Shown here: piece after piece, positions 45,050-57,688 of the stretch
How the letters are laid out: every line of letters begins with the position of its first letter
Numbering within the stretch: position 1 is the first letter of the stretch
Assembly (NCBI GenBank): GCA_027625915.1
Contig: JANTQA010000032.1
Location: forward strand, 4,340,001-4,404,000
DNA: 64,000 bases
Origin: Anaeramoeba flamelloides
Taxonomy: Eukaryota > Metamonada > Anaeramoebidae
Direction: 5' to 3'
Made by a program: the position numbers and the translations under genes
Notes under the pieces: generated by a model
Databases searched by the model: none
The model's input: the letters and a program-made list of their open reading frames with translations, nothing else
What the model was told of the DNA's origin: nothing

Positions 45050-48000
45050 ATGAGCCAAAAAAATAAACGAAAAAACAAACAAAACCAAAATCAGCAAAAC
45101 AAGCAAAACAAGCAAAACAGACAAAACAGACAAAACAAACAAAACAGACAAAACAAACAAAACAAGCAAAGCAATCAAAGCAAGCAAAACAAGCAAAACA
45201 AGCAAAAACAAAAAAACAAGCAAAACAGGCAAAACAATCAAAGCAATCAAAGCAATCAAAACAAGCAAAACAAGCAAAACAAGCAAAACAAGCAAAACAA
45301 GCAAAAACAAAAAAACAAGCAAAGACAAAACAATAACAGCCTAACACCGTTAAATAGTATTACAAAAAAGGTTTGACGATCATTTTTAAACAAAACAATA
45401 AAAAGAAAAAAAATTTAATCCCAATTACTTTTTTCTAATTTTTTTCTTTTTTTTTTTCTGTCTTATTTATGGGTCCAAAGTCTTTTATTTTAAATAAACA
45501 ACTTACAGTTTCGAAAGAAACATATCCAGACAATTCAAAATTACAATACAGTTATCTTTTATCTTTTTTAGAAACAACATTTAATAATGTTGCGGATTAT
45601 GAAGAATTTTCCCAGGATTTTAACAAATTAATCCTTTTTCCATGCAATTACCTAAAAACAAAATCTTTGTCGGACTTGGTCCGATTTGTTCAGCAATTTA
45701 CAGTCATAGAAAATTTTAATCATTTATTAGATCTCTTTGATAATTCAATAAACATTTCAGAAATAGGTTTGTTAAATCCGTTTACATTATTAAACCAATT
45801 AATGTTTTCAAATTTGATTTTGAAATATTCAAGAAAACAAAAAAAGAAAATTAACATAAATTTCTTCTTTTTTTTTCTTGTTTTGTTTTGTTTTTTTTTT
45901 TTTAATTAAAATCAAAAAGATGATGCTTCTTATTATGGAAAAATGGTAATGATGAAAGCAATTCTGATAGCAACCCCAGAAATTATTATTGAAGAAAGGT
46001 TCAAAGAATTAATCAAATCATACCTGAAAAACTATCCCAAAAATTATTTTGACAATTACATTTGGTTTGTTGCACAAATAATCTATCAAAACCCCGTCTA
46101 TTCTTTAAAAAGTAAATTATTCGTTTTTTTTTTGCATTTTAAATTTTAAAAGAAATTAGTCAAAAAAATAAACGAAAAAATAAACAAAACAAATCCAATA
46201 AGGGAAATTTAAACGAGCACAACAAATTTAAATCATAATTAAATTGAAACATAATATCGGGGACTGAAATATTATCTCTTTCTTGAGGATCAGTAAAGAA
46301 TATTTTCAGTAACAAATCTATCTCACATACAATTAAGTGCTTATTTTTATTCAAAATCTCTGTTGATTTTAACATTTTTGTTTGTGTTCTCTTTCAATAC
46401 ATTTAAGGATTATTAATATTCAATTCCTGGTGAATACTCCTTTTAAGTGTAGAAACATCTTTATTGATTTAAAAGAAAGCTGAGTCAAGGAATCTTGTTA
46501 AAATTGAAAATTTAGGTTTTTTTTTGAAAATTTTCAGTTTGTAAAGCCATTTTTGGTACATATTTAACATCTTTGTCATTTTTAATCGTAGTTTATTCAA
46601 GGATTCTTCAAAATATAGAATTCGTCCCCTTTCCTTTCTAATGTTTCAAACTTCGATTCTTAGTTGTTGAATTTTCATTTTCACAATTAATTTTGTTAGA
46701 TGAGATCTTTAAATTAATATTTTTTTTTCTTGATTGGTGTATTTTCGATCTTTTGAAGAAAGGTTTCCCTTTTACACCCCCTCAAGAAATGTGTATAAAT
46801 GGAAATGCCTGTTTTTAAATTTTATTTACTTTTGTATTTTTTTAAAAAAAATTACAAAAGAAAACGATAAAAAATTACTTGGTGCTTTTTTATTTAGTTT
46901 TTTTTCAATTTCTTTGGGATGAATAAGCCCATTCTCTTTTTCCTTTGTTTTTAGGATTTTATTTTTTTGAGTTGGCTTGAATCTTTCCCCAATAATGTAT
47001 CAATAGTTCGAAATTTTGAGATTCAACCAATTTATTCAACCTGTGAATTTTTTCTTTCCTTTTGTAATATAACCTGAAACAAAAAAAATGTTTAAAGAAT
47101 TTTTTTGTTTCGGGTTATATTACAAAAAGAAAGAAAAATCTACAGATTGAATAAATTGGCTGTAGATCGTTTAAAATTAGTTCGTGATTTGTGTTTCTTT
47201 GCACCAGTCTTTTATTAACTTACTTTTGAATGAACTGTTATTTATTTACAAGGTTATTCAAACCTAAAAAAATTTCTTATTCCACTTTTGGTATCAAATT
47301 GGAAATTGGTCGTTCTTGTCTTGACTGACAATACAAAAGCTTTGGTGTTCCAAATAAAGGGATCTTTCGAATTTGAAAATGGAATTTTAGCAATTAGTTT
47401 CTTTTTAATCCAACCCAAAGAAATTTGAAAACAAAAGGTTTTCATCCTTTTTGGAAGTTAGTTTAAAAATCCCTTTCCCTAATCAACGAAATTAAAAAAT
47501 AAACAATTGAAAAAGTTAATACAGAAATAAAAATAAAAATAAAAAACTTTTTTAACCATTTTAAGCATTGGAATCAAAGTGTTGGGTGAAAATCTAATTC
47601 CTCGAAGATCCTTTCCAAAAAACAAAATTTTAGATTTTTCAAAACTTTAAAATTCAAAATTTTCACTCACTTTTCGAAAATCTAAAATCCCATCACTGGT
47701 GGTCATATCCAAATTATATTGAATCACCAGATAGCTCACTTCAAGTGTAGATATATACTTAAAAATAATTGTGATATGACCAACAGTAATAATCAAAAAA
47801 ACTCTTTTATTAATTGATCTTACTTTTTATTTTCATTATTGTTCCTTCAAAAAAATCCATTTTAAATTTGGCTTATTTGATTCGAAAATTCATTCAAGTT
47901 TTTGATCAAGAAATGTTTTTTTTAATTTTCTACAAAAATCCAACAAAAGTCAAAAAATTCAATATTTTGACTTTCCTTTAATTTCCATTCTAGTAAATCA

Positions 48001-49881
48001 TTTTTATTGATTATAGTAATTCATTCCAACTCCTACAGAGCATCAAATATGAATAGTAACTAAGGTTTACAACCTGAAAGTTGTAAAAAAGATTATCTTG
48101 TATCGGGTGTATTGACATGTTATTTTGGTTATTAGCCAGTTGATCTTGAATTTGGTATGGGTTTTAATTGTATAGTGGTTAAAAAAGGCAATTTATTTTT
48201 TTTTTCCGAAATCTGGATTTATGGTGTAAGACTAATAGGCTGAAAGCTAAGTTATAAAAAAATGTGATTTGTGTGTTTTCAATTGGAATTTTTATTTTGG
48301 TTTAATTTTATTTGGAGTTTTTAAAAAAAATTATTTTTAAAAGTTATTTAGTAAAAGGAAAATAAATTTTTCGATTGATAACACACAAATCACATTTTTT
48401 TAAAATGATGCTATTTAAATCTCTTAATTTTTCAACATTTGTTTTGAAAATTTTATGATTTTTTGATTTAAATTCAACTATTAAAAATTCTTTTGTTTTC
48501 ATCTATTTAATTGTTTAACTCTTGTTGGAATTGAGTTTATATTTGATATTTCATTAAAATTCAGAAATTATTTATTTATTATCATTATTTTCTTTTAAAT
48601 TCAAATTTTTAAACAACATTTTAATTTTTTTTTTTGAACTAATATACCTTAATTCTAAAATATAATTACAATTATACAATAATCATAATAATAGTTTGGT
48701 TTGATGAATTTTATCCAATTTTGCTTGATAAAAATTGTCAAGAAAAAAAGGCCATTCAGATTTTAGAATTTTTAGAGTCGATCTTTTTTACAAAAAAGAA
48801 TTTTAATATCTTAAAAAACTCTCCTGGTGCATTTATTGAATTCCAAGCATTTAAAGATTATTATATTCTTTTTGGTTCTCTTGTTGAATCTTTTGGCTCA
48901 ATACCCTTTAAATGGACTTTTGAACAGAATGAAAATGATCCAGAGACAATTAAAGAACAATTAAAAAAACAAGATCAAACGCAAGAGGGGAAAGTTAAAG
49001 AAAGAGGGAAGAGAAAGGGAAAGACACAAGGGAAGGGAAATGAAGACGAAAGGGAAAAAGAAAAGGAAAAGGAAAAGGAAAAGGAAATTGAAGTTGAAAT
49101 TCAAAAAGTTAAAATAAAATTAAACCAGGAAAACTTTGATTCAAAAAGAAATTCAACAAGGAAAATATTAAAAAAAAAAAAATTATTATGGAAAAATTAT
49201 TCTGCTAAAGTTCTCCAAAAAATGGAAAAAACATTTACATTGATTGAAAGCTTATCTTTATTTTTTGATGAAAACAAAACATTAAAATGTTATTTCCCGG
49301 GTATACTTTCTTTCGCATGTTCAGAGAACCATTTCATTAGAAATCACTCAATTGGATATCTTCTGCAAAGTTTACAACTAGACGAGGAATGCTTTAAGAA
49401 ATGGGAACTAATCTATCCAAAATATATCGGGCAAAGTAACAATGTAATGATTTTTTTATTGCAAAATTGGAATAAATATAAAACAACAATTAATAATAAT
49501 AAACTTTTTTCATTATTAAAGTTGTTTATCAAAACAAATAATGATTTAAACAATGGGAAATTTGATTCAAAGAAGTATTTGGAAACAAAAAAAGTACAGG
49601 ATAATGATTTAATTTTTTTTACAAGTGACGAAATAGATGAAATTGATAAATTTGATGTTAATTTGAGTTTAACTACCTTCAATGAATTAAGGGATAAAGT
49701 TTCTTATTTGAAAGACAATAAGAAGAAGAAAATCTTTAATTTCTTATTTTTTATTTTATTTGTCGTGTTTTCATGTGTTTTTTATATTCTATGGGAAAAT
49801 GATATTAGGGATTTTGATGCTGCAAAAAATTATTGGGAACAAAATACATTAGAAGAAATAATAATGAAAAATTTGAATTAA
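45050..49881 (+). CDS. TMEM214: TMEM214-like ER membrane protein
   Basis: Exons: 45050-45370, 45481 to about 45839, 45920-46111 and 48695-49881; roughly 690 residues (human TMEM214 has 689). Exon 1 begins MSQKNKRKNK and is an N/K/Q tripeptide repeat. Later blocks match TMEM214 in order: DDASYYGKMVMMKAILIATP, the splice VYSLK|IWFDEFYPILLD (family VWLGIMLPVLG), GAFIEFQAFKDYY, KCYFPGILSFA, KKWELIYPKYIGQS and LQNWNKYKTTINNNK. A hydrophobic segment (FLFFILFVVFSCVFYIL) lies near the C-terminus. Residues encoded near 49020-49090 are a KEKEKE tract. TMEM214 in animals is an ER protein linked to stress-induced apoptosis. The end of exon 2 lacks a clear GT donor. An ATG at 45469 could be an alternative start if exon 1 is not used. 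Confidence 0.7.
45060..45330 (+). repeat. Coding 9-bp minisatellite (Asn-Lys-Gln repeats)
   Basis: AACAAGCAA-like units repeated about 30 times within TMEM214 exon 1. On the reverse strand the same tract reads as open hydrophobic Leu-Val or Cys-Phe-Ala repeats; these are shadows of the repeat. Confidence 0.85.
47028..47159. repeat. Palindrome with about 53-bp arms
   Basis: Left arm CAATTTATTCAACCTGTGAA ... TTGTAATATAACCTGAAAC; right arm GTTTCGGGTTATATTACAAA ... ACAGATTGAATAAATTGG; 26-bp spacer. A few mismatches. Single copy in this window. Confidence 0.8.
48256..48401. repeat. Palindromic element, about 31-bp arms
   Basis: AAAAAAATGTGATTTGTGTG at the left against CACACAAATCACATTTTTTT at the right, with a further partial match (TTTTCAATTGGA / TCGATTGATA) inward. 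Likely a small MITE; single copy here. Confidence 0.7.
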
Positions 49882-50579
49882 TTTTATAATTTTAATAATA
49901 ATGTACACTCTGGTGGTTGTGATCGTAGCAAACATGGTAAATCTATGAAGAATGTTAATTAATAATTATTTAATCTTTGAAAAGATTATATTTTTTTAAT
50001 AAAAAATAAGATTGATTTTAGTTACAACTAATAATAAATAATATTATTTTATTTTTAATTTCTTAATGTGTCGTTATATTTTACTTTTATATTTTTTTAA
50101 TAAACACATTGATTTAAAAAATTTTTAGATACGTGATATTGTAAAAAAAAAAAAATTCACAAATAAATAATGTTTAATTGTGATCCTTCGTTAAAAAAAC
50201 AATAATTTATTGTTCTATTATATTTATAATCTAGATTTTTTAGATTTATTAGAAAATAGATACTATTTTTTAAAATTTTCTAGCACAGTTAAAAAAGTTA
50301 AAAGAATCTTAATAATATAATTTCATTCAATTTGGAAATAGTTTTGATTTAATGAGAAATATCTCTCTCATTTTTTCTTGTGTTTAGAAAAATAATGTCA
50401 ATTTTCTGTTACACAATCTATATAGTTTGATATAAGATTTTTTTGAACGATTGATATTTGGAGAAATTTGGGGTTTTTTTCGTGAGAAGTAGTTAAATAA
50501 AATTATTTAGGAGTCTCGAATTTTTGTTCCATAAAGAATTTGTAAGAGAATTAATACAAATTTAACAATATAGTTTTAT

Positions 50580-51010
50580 CTCAATATAATAAAAAGTCAA
50601 TTCATACAAAGGAGACAAAACTGGAAATTAAAGAAATAATTAAAGATTAGCCAGTTTCAGAAAAACTTCAAAGAAAAACAGAAATGCTTAAACGTGAAGA
50701 TCATTAACTACATTATTCAAAGCTAAATCAATTTAAAATGGATAGAATGGATACACATTTATTAATAATTTTTTTAGATGGGAAAAGGGAGTAAATTCCA
50801 AATTATGTCTTTGTTGTAACAAAAAAATTGAAAACATAAACCACTTTATTTGGGACTATGAAAAATATGAAAGAGTCAGAATATACTTGAAAAAACAAAT
50901 CAAAAAAATCAAAATTTTTTACTATAACATAATAGCCATAAAATTCACAGATGAATTATTGTGGAAAATGAACATATAGGAAATCTATGATACTGATAAA
51001 TTCAAATATA
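50580..51010 (+). mobile_element. LINE copy F, zinc-knuckle fragment of another subfamily
   Basis: One frame reads NSKLCLCCNKKIENINHFIW followed by DYEKYERVRIYLKK, the zf-RVT layout (C-x2-C...H) of the LINE C-terminus. It differs clearly at the DNA level from copies A-C, so it is an older or different LINE lineage. Confidence 0.55.
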
Positions 51011-51029
51011 TTAAATAAAAATTTTATTT

Positions 51030-51210
51030 CAATTTCCATTTTTTAATTCTTCGAACTCTTTTCAAACAACTCAAGAGAAAGAACCTTTTGAAGGTCAACC
51101 AATTTTATCAAATTATTGTACATTTAAAAGAATAAAATGCTTTCTTCAAAGCTTGTGTAAAAAAATTGGTAAAATGGGAAATCAAATGAAATTTTTCAAG
51201 GATTTTATTG
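51030..51210 (+). repeat. Interspersed repeat shared with 55520-55720
   Basis: CAACTCAAGAGAAAGAACCT then GAAGGTCAACCAATTTTAT here; CAACTCAAGAGAAAGAATCT then GAAAGTCAAGTCAATTTTTA there. Both run on through AAATTTTTC..TTTTATCAG-like sequence. Directly follows LINE copy F, so it could be that LINE's 3' region. Confidence 0.55.
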
Positions 51211-51546
51211 AAATTATCAGTATCACCGTAGAATATCTGCTGGTCAACATGGCTCAACAGGCAATTAGGAAAGGGTATGGGATCAAGACAAAAAAAAACA
51301 ACCTATCAGCAAATTCATTTTAACAAGAAAATCCAGGTTTCACATAGCAATTATTTTAAACACCATTATATTTTCCACTCTTAATTCTTTTCTTTCTATC
51401 ATTTTTTCCCCAATTCTTATTTTTTTAATGTTTATTTTCTTTGTTTTTAGAAAATAAAATTAAGATTCAAATACTTATGATTATTGTATCTATTTAGATA
51501 CTCTTTGAATTGGAAGTCTCAAATTTAGTCATTTCAAAATTCTCTA

Positions 51547-52222
51547 TTGAAGGGTCTAGTCATTTACTGTGAATGTACACCATACGCAGGGGGGTGGTCA
51601 GAGACCCTAAAGACTATTGTGAAATAACCCTTCTTTTGATTGACAAAATTCAAATAACAAAAAAAAAATTCAACAAAGAAAAATAAGTTTAAAAGAGTAT
51701 CTCAATTTCAAAAAATCAAAATTTAAAAAAAAAAAATTCATCTTTTCTCATTTTCTATTTCCAAAAGGTTAAATTTCTTTAATTTCAAACAAATTGCTTT
51801 CTTGAAGTTCACAATCAATTTAATTTGATTTAATCCGATTTATCCTTATTTTGTAATTCTCTAAATATGGCCAAGTAAGGATTATGTAAAATTATAAAGA
51901 TAAAAATAACTCATTTGAAAAATGAAAAAAAAGAAAAAAAAATCACCAAGATCTCAAAAAGTACCAAATAGTGACACTTCAAAACTGACATAGTTGTTTT
52001 TAAAATTGTAATTCGCAACCGTTCTAATTGGAAATTGGGTGTCTCTCTTTGATACTTTTTTCTAAAAATTTCCTCATCTTTTGTTGTTGATGTCTGGAGA
52101 TCGATCATACATCATAGGTTGGTTGGTTTTTAATTGGTGTTAGGTCCTCATAAAAATTACCAAAAAAATTTTTTTCCATTTCAGAAAAAAAAAATTCACA
52201 GTAATAACTCGACCCTTAATAG
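51547..52222. mobile_element. R10 element with terminal inverted repeats
   Basis: Left end TTGAAGGGTCTAGTCATTTA + CTGTGAAT; right end, reverse-complemented, TATTAAGGGTCGAGTTATTA + CTGTGAAT. Length about 680 bp. A second, degraded copy lies at 24764-25440. A 65-codon minus-strand frame (52108-51911: KDEEIFRKKYQRETPNFQLE) looks protein-like but is unrecognised. Confidence 0.65.
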
Positions 52223-53272
52223 ATTAGATGAGATAACATTTAACCCTTAACAATAAATTCAATACTATATTTTTTTTTTGTTCTGACATCTAAAATTTTT
52301 AATACTGTAATTTTTTTTTTGTATTAATAATTAAATGTTTTTTAATATATGGGGATAGTAAATTATATATAACTGTGGGTATTTAAATGAATTAATTGTT
52401 CGAATTTCGTATTTATGGTGGAATTTATTTAATAAGTTTTTTTTTTTCAAAAATTTAATTTTACATATCAAAAAAAATTATCAATTCGGGTTTAGATGAA
52501 AAAAATATTTTCGGATAATAAAAAAAAATTACTTTTTTTTTTTTGAAGTAATAGAAGTATTAATTAAACTCCATTTCACCCAAAGTATCCTATCCAAAAA
52601 TGAAAAATTCGCTTTTTTTTAAGAATCGGCCAAATTAATATTGTTCAGAAATAATTGAAAAATTAACTTCTTATTAGGTTCCATATTCATAATAGAAATA
52701 CCTGAATAAACCAAAAATTTCATAAAAAAAATGTATAAACAATTTTTTTGTGAACCTTTTCATTCGAATGTCTTGGGTAAATTTTCAGAATTTCTTTTAA
52801 AAATTAAAATTGTAGGCAATATGATTTTTTTGGTTGTATATGTATTTGTTTTTAAAGAACGTACAAATACTCACTTTTCTGTATGTTAATTTGGAGTTTC
52901 AAACATTTTTTTTCTTTTTTTTCAAATTGACTTTTAAAAAAAAATAAAAAACAAACGAAATAAAAATAAAAAAACAATTATTTTTATACAAAATAAGAAT
53001 AAAGCATTGGATTTAATAATTAAAAATTGATTTTGAGAAGAATAATCAATTAAAATCATTGAATATGTTCTATTTTATTAATAAAACTGGGTCCCTTTGA
53101 TTGAAAAAGAGTTACTTAAAATCAAAACTTTATAAAAAAACACAAAAAATTTAATGATCTGAACGATGTTTCAAAGTGTTTTTTTGAAGAATCAGTAATT
53201 TATAATTCTAAAACATATTATTTAATTTTTCAAACTAGATTATTGAAACTAAGATACTAATTAAATTTTGAC

Positions 53273-53274
<2 letters not shown>

Positions 53275-53310
<36 letters not shown>

Positions 53311-53369
53311 ATTAACAGTTTTTATTGATAATATTCTATTTTAAACATATATTATATGTATGTATAGAT

Positions 53370-53402
<33 letters not shown>
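53275..53402. repeat. Poly-A run and TA microsatellite
   Basis: About 34 consecutive A up to 53308, then a TA array at 53370-53402, just downstream (3') of the reverse-strand polyQ gene. Confidence 0.85.
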
Positions 53403-53407
<5 letters not shown>

Positions 53408-53555
53408 TGTTAATAATAATTCTAATAACAAAGCTCAAAACCAACCCAAATCTATATTTTGGTTTGAACATTGGTAATAGAAAAAAAATATTTTTTTTTT
53501 CAAAATCGAGTTAAAATGTTCAAAAGAAAATTCAATATTTAAAAAAAAAAGTCGA

Positions 53556-54008
53556 CTATTTGAAAGTAATTTCTGTTTGTAAAGATTTAATTTTTTTGGG
53601 AATTAGATCAAAGGAAGTCATATTAATTTGGTTGAGAGATGTTGTGCAAAGTTGCATTGACTTGTTTAGAAAGGATTGGAAGTATTGAACTTGTTCTTTA
53701 TAGCATTGGATTTTTGTTTTCAACTTTGCTACTCTGATTTCTAAATCTCCGTTTTCAGTGCCTACAACACCAATCTCATCTTCTAACTCATTAATTCTTT
53801 TTTTAAGTTTTGTTCGATAATTCATAGGGTTGGGTTTTTTTCTTTTTGTCTCTTGTTTAATATCCTCAAATTGTGGAGTTGTTTCTAATGGATTTTTTTT
53901 TCTATCTTTTTTTTGTGTTTTCTCTCTAGAAATTTTGGAGATCTTTGTGTTTTTCTTTTCATTTTTTTGAAGGTTATTTTGAATAAGGTCTAGTTTGTGT
54001 TGTTGTAG

Positions 54009-54078
<70 letters not shown>

Positions 54079-54233
54079 GGTGGTTGTTGTGATTGTGATT
54101 GTTTATAAATGTTGTTAAGGTTAGGGAGACTTTGGCTTGTTGGTAGAGTGCTTGGAAAAGATGAGCCAAGTTGCAAAACTCCTTGGTACAATTGGAAAAA
54201 ATCTTTTCTTTTTCTACGAGGTAGTGCAGTCAT
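53556..54233 (-). CDS. PolyQ coiled-coil protein, bZIP-like
   Basis: Single exon, 225 residues, ATG complement at 54231-54233. Residues 1-50 include a basic patch (RRKRKDFF). A CAA/CAG-coded polyglutamine tract spans about 53-76. A strongly basic linker follows (KISREKTQKKDRKK, KQETKRKK). Residues about 138-190 read NPMNYRTKLKKRINELEDEI, then ENGDLEIRVAKLKTKIQCYK, a basic helix running into heptad-spaced hydrophobics, like a bZIP factor. The bZIP signature Asn-x7-Arg is not fully regular, so DNA binding is inferred only. It may instead be another coiled-coil nuclear protein. Confidence 0.6.
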
Positions 54234-56844
54234 AAGTTAAACAGTTTGTGATGTCTCTTGTTTAGCAAATAAATTGGTAAAAAAAAAAGAAAAAAAATGT
54301 TTATTTTGGATCAAAAATAAAAAATTTTTCATGTTAATTTTATAACAACCAAAAAGAAAATGTCACTATGTCGTGTTTTATTTGTATTCTATTCATTTTT
54401 GGAAAAATAATTTGATCTCAAAAATATCATTTCTGATAAGTTCTTATGGAAAATTATCTTTTAAAAAAATGTTATCATAAATTTTACATTTTTTTGTTAA
54501 GATTATCAAAAAATTAAAACTAGTTGCAAAACGAATGATTCTATGGTTCAGTACAACACAATATTGCCAATTGATGGGTTTTTAAATTCTTTGACTTTCA
54601 AACTTATTAATAGACTTTTTGGAAAATTAGTTTAATGGTTGTCTTAAAAATCTGTTGTAATTATTGTTTTTTCAATTGGATTATAAGAAAACCAGAATTA
54701 GAAAAATAATTTTCATTAATTTAAATAATTTATTATAATAATCAGGTAGTTTTTCATGGATTAGTTTTAGAAGAACTTTGGCCTGAAAATTCAAAATTGG
54801 TGATTTTAGGGAATTGTTGAGAAAATTTATCAGAATGTTATATTTTTGAAAATTAAAATTTCTTTCTGTTACCAATCTGTTATTCTAACCAAAACTTTTC
54901 CATAAACTTGAAGTAAAATTGGAAGATCATGAGAATAACTTGAACCAATTCTTCATAAATCCATTCTTAGCATTTTGAGATTAGGAGACTTTTGAAAAGA
55001 ATTGTTTATTGTGAAGGATTATCGAAATTTTCACTTTCATCTGAACAGAAATTCAATTCGGTTCAGTGAAATTACAGTTTAAAAGATTTGATATTTAAGG
55101 AAACAGAATGTTTCAAACTTTGAGACTTTTTGGTAATTAGTAAAGTACTTTATTGAAAAACTATTTGAAATTCTCTGACAAAATAAGGCGTAATTTAAAA
55201 TATTTTTTTTTTAATGACTGATTGATTTTCTGAAATAATATATTCGTCTATTGTGATGAATTGTATATATATTCAAATTGAGTGTCAAGTAAGAGGAATA
55301 GAGGTATTTTGGTTTACAAAATTTCAAAAATAAATTGAATGTTTTTTGAAATTTTTAAATATAATTTTGAGAAGGACTCATAATTAGAGACACTATTTCT
55401 CCAAAGTGTTCAGTTTCGGTTGTTTAAATACCAAAAGAAAGATGTATTTTTTTGTATCTTGCTTTTTATTTTTTAAATTTTTTTCGAATTACTGATAAAT
55501 TCCTTTTATTTTAGTAAATTTTTAGTTCAATTTCCATTTTTGAAATCAATAAACTCAATAATTAAAACAACTCAAGAGAAAGAATCTTATGAAAGTCAAG
55601 TCAATTTTTACAAAATTTCTCTACTTTAAAACGTATATAATGGGTTAATCAAAGTTTATATGAACACATATGTCAAATGGAAAATGAATTAAAAATTTTC
55701 TCATATTTCTTTAATTTTATCAGTTTACAAAATATGGAAGGGGTTTTCATTTTTAACTTGAAAAAAGATTCAAAATTATAACATTTCTAATTTCATTTGA
55801 TCAACAACTTTTATTTTTTTGGCAATTTTTTTGAACAAAATCAATTTATTAACAGTTTTAAATATGTTTGTATCTGATCAAATATGTTTCAAATTATAAT
55901 AAAAAAATTGTAACATATATCAAATTGTTGAAAAATATTTCAGAAGTGGAAATATTTCAATAATAACCCAATTCCACAATCAAAAAAAAAAACACTCATT
56001 TAAAGTTATTCCATCATATTTTTAATAATTCACTTTTGATAGAATAAGTTCATCCACAATTTTTTTTTATTATTAAAAGATCGAAAGTCACTTGGTAAAA
56101 AAGTGTTATTCTAATATTATTGATAAAGTAAAAATTATTGCTGAGAAATCATTTTAAATATTTCATTTTACCAATATTTCACCTTTTCAGTTTATTTTTC
56201 AGATTAAAAACCTGTTAAAATGAAAGATAAATTTTTTAATATAAAATATACCAAATAAAATAATTTTTAAATAAACAAGAATTAAGTTAACCGCTTAAAA
56301 ATATACAAACGAAAAAAAATCAAAAAATTCAAACATCATGACTCTTGAGTTATTTCTTATATTTAAAAATTTTGAAAGATAAACAGAATTTTTATTCAAA
56401 AAAAAAAAAACTAAAATTTAAAAATATGAGAGAAATAAATTATTAAATCAGATAGAAAAAAAAATCCACTTTGTGGTTTATTTCATTTAAAAAAGGAACT
56501 ATTTGGTTACTGCCTCTTGTAATAATAGCACAAATTATTACCAAGCAGATGGAAAATAAAATATAAAATTTTATCACGACTGGTTCATTGGGTTAACATA
56601 AACACCAAAAAAACCCATATAATTACATTTACAAGTTTGAAATACCCTCACAATTAAAAACCAAAACTTTACAATACCACAGATCAGGCAATAAATAAAA
56701 ATTTTTTATTGGTTGGTCAAAAAAATTCTGATTTTTTTTTCTTTGGGTAACAATTTAGTATTACAAGATCAAGTTCACAATTGTTGGTAAAAAGTGTAAG
56801 CAAATATTATTTATAATACCACCTATTGCACCAATAGGATCTTA

Positions 56845-57330
56845 TAAACTTTGTTTCAGTCAAAGGTTCCAATTTTTTTTTCAAATATCAATTATTTTTT
56901 TTAACTAACAATGAATCTTATATGTGAAATAAGTAGAAGAATAAAAAATCAAAGAATAGTTGATACCCGAAATAACTTTTAATAAATCAATTGATTTTCT
57001 AAAAAATTATAAAACTCAAATTATTAGGTGCCCTATTGAGAAAAACAAAAAATAACAATTTGATCTTCAATTGAAGATCGAAAAAAAATTCTTTTAGAAA
57101 TCAAAAGGATTTCTCTACTATAATTTTTACTATATCAATAACATTAGAATAACATATTTCTACCAATATACCTGAGATCCTGTAATAAAAAAAATTGCAA
57201 ATAAATTAAGTGTAAAAAAATAATCTAAAAAAAAAAGTAAAATGTGAAAAATTTGAAAAAATGATTGACTTTCCACATAAAAAAATCTTATAATATTCGT
57301 TTAAAGAGTTTAAATATAAGTAATTCACCC
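56845..57330 (-). mobile_element. MITE-5 partial copy
   Basis: Starts TATAAACTTTGTTTCAGTCA + AAGGTTCCAA (the MITE-5 terminus) and follows the reverse of the right half of 5849-6551, then parallels 4285-4850 through CTGTAATAAAAAAAATTGCA and GAAAAAATGATTGA. Confidence 0.65.
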
Positions 57331-57346
57331 CCCTACAACTACCCCC

Positions 57347-57377
<31 letters not shown>

Positions 57378-57688
57378 AAAAAAAAAAAAATAAAAAAAAA
57401 AAAAATAAATTCGAATGAAATTAAAAGTAAAAAATATAAAAATTAAAACATAAACTTATTCTCAAAAGTAAAATGAACTTATATTTATACCCCTTAAGTG
57501 GCCAAATGTACGAATCCCGATTTTAAAATTTTTTAGATATTTAGTTTTTATGATGAAAAAAAATTGGTTGTGACAATGAAACCTGAGTCGTGGGATATTT
57601 AGGTACCGAGATCTCGTTCAAAAAAAAACAGTAGATCGCGAAATTTTTAATTTTTTCAAAATTATTTTTGAGTTTAATTTGATGAATA

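Larger units (their letters stand above)
46112..48694 (+). other. TMEM214 intron 3 (2.6 kb)
   Basis: Phase 1, GTAAAT...AATAG, placed by TMEM214 homology across the junction. Contains a block shared with 36560-36760, a 53-bp-arm palindrome (47028-47159), a shorter inverted pair (47695-47710 with 47771-47787) and another palindrome (48256-48401). Confidence 0.75.
49882..53555. other. Intergenic, repeats only (TMEM214 to polyQ gene)
   Basis: The genes converge. Contents: LINE copy F (50580-51010), an interspersed block (51030-51210), the R10 TIR element (51547-52222), blocks shared with 37120-37290 and 27120-27230, a MITE-5 end (53085-53105, GGGTCCCTTTGATTGAAAAA), a poly-A run (about 53275-53308) and a TA array (53370-53402). 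Confidence 0.6.

Noticed and set aside
45035-45347. Reverse-strand hydrophobic ORFs (Leu-Val and Phe-Ala-Cys repeats)
   Set aside because: They are antisense readings of the NKQ coding minisatellite.
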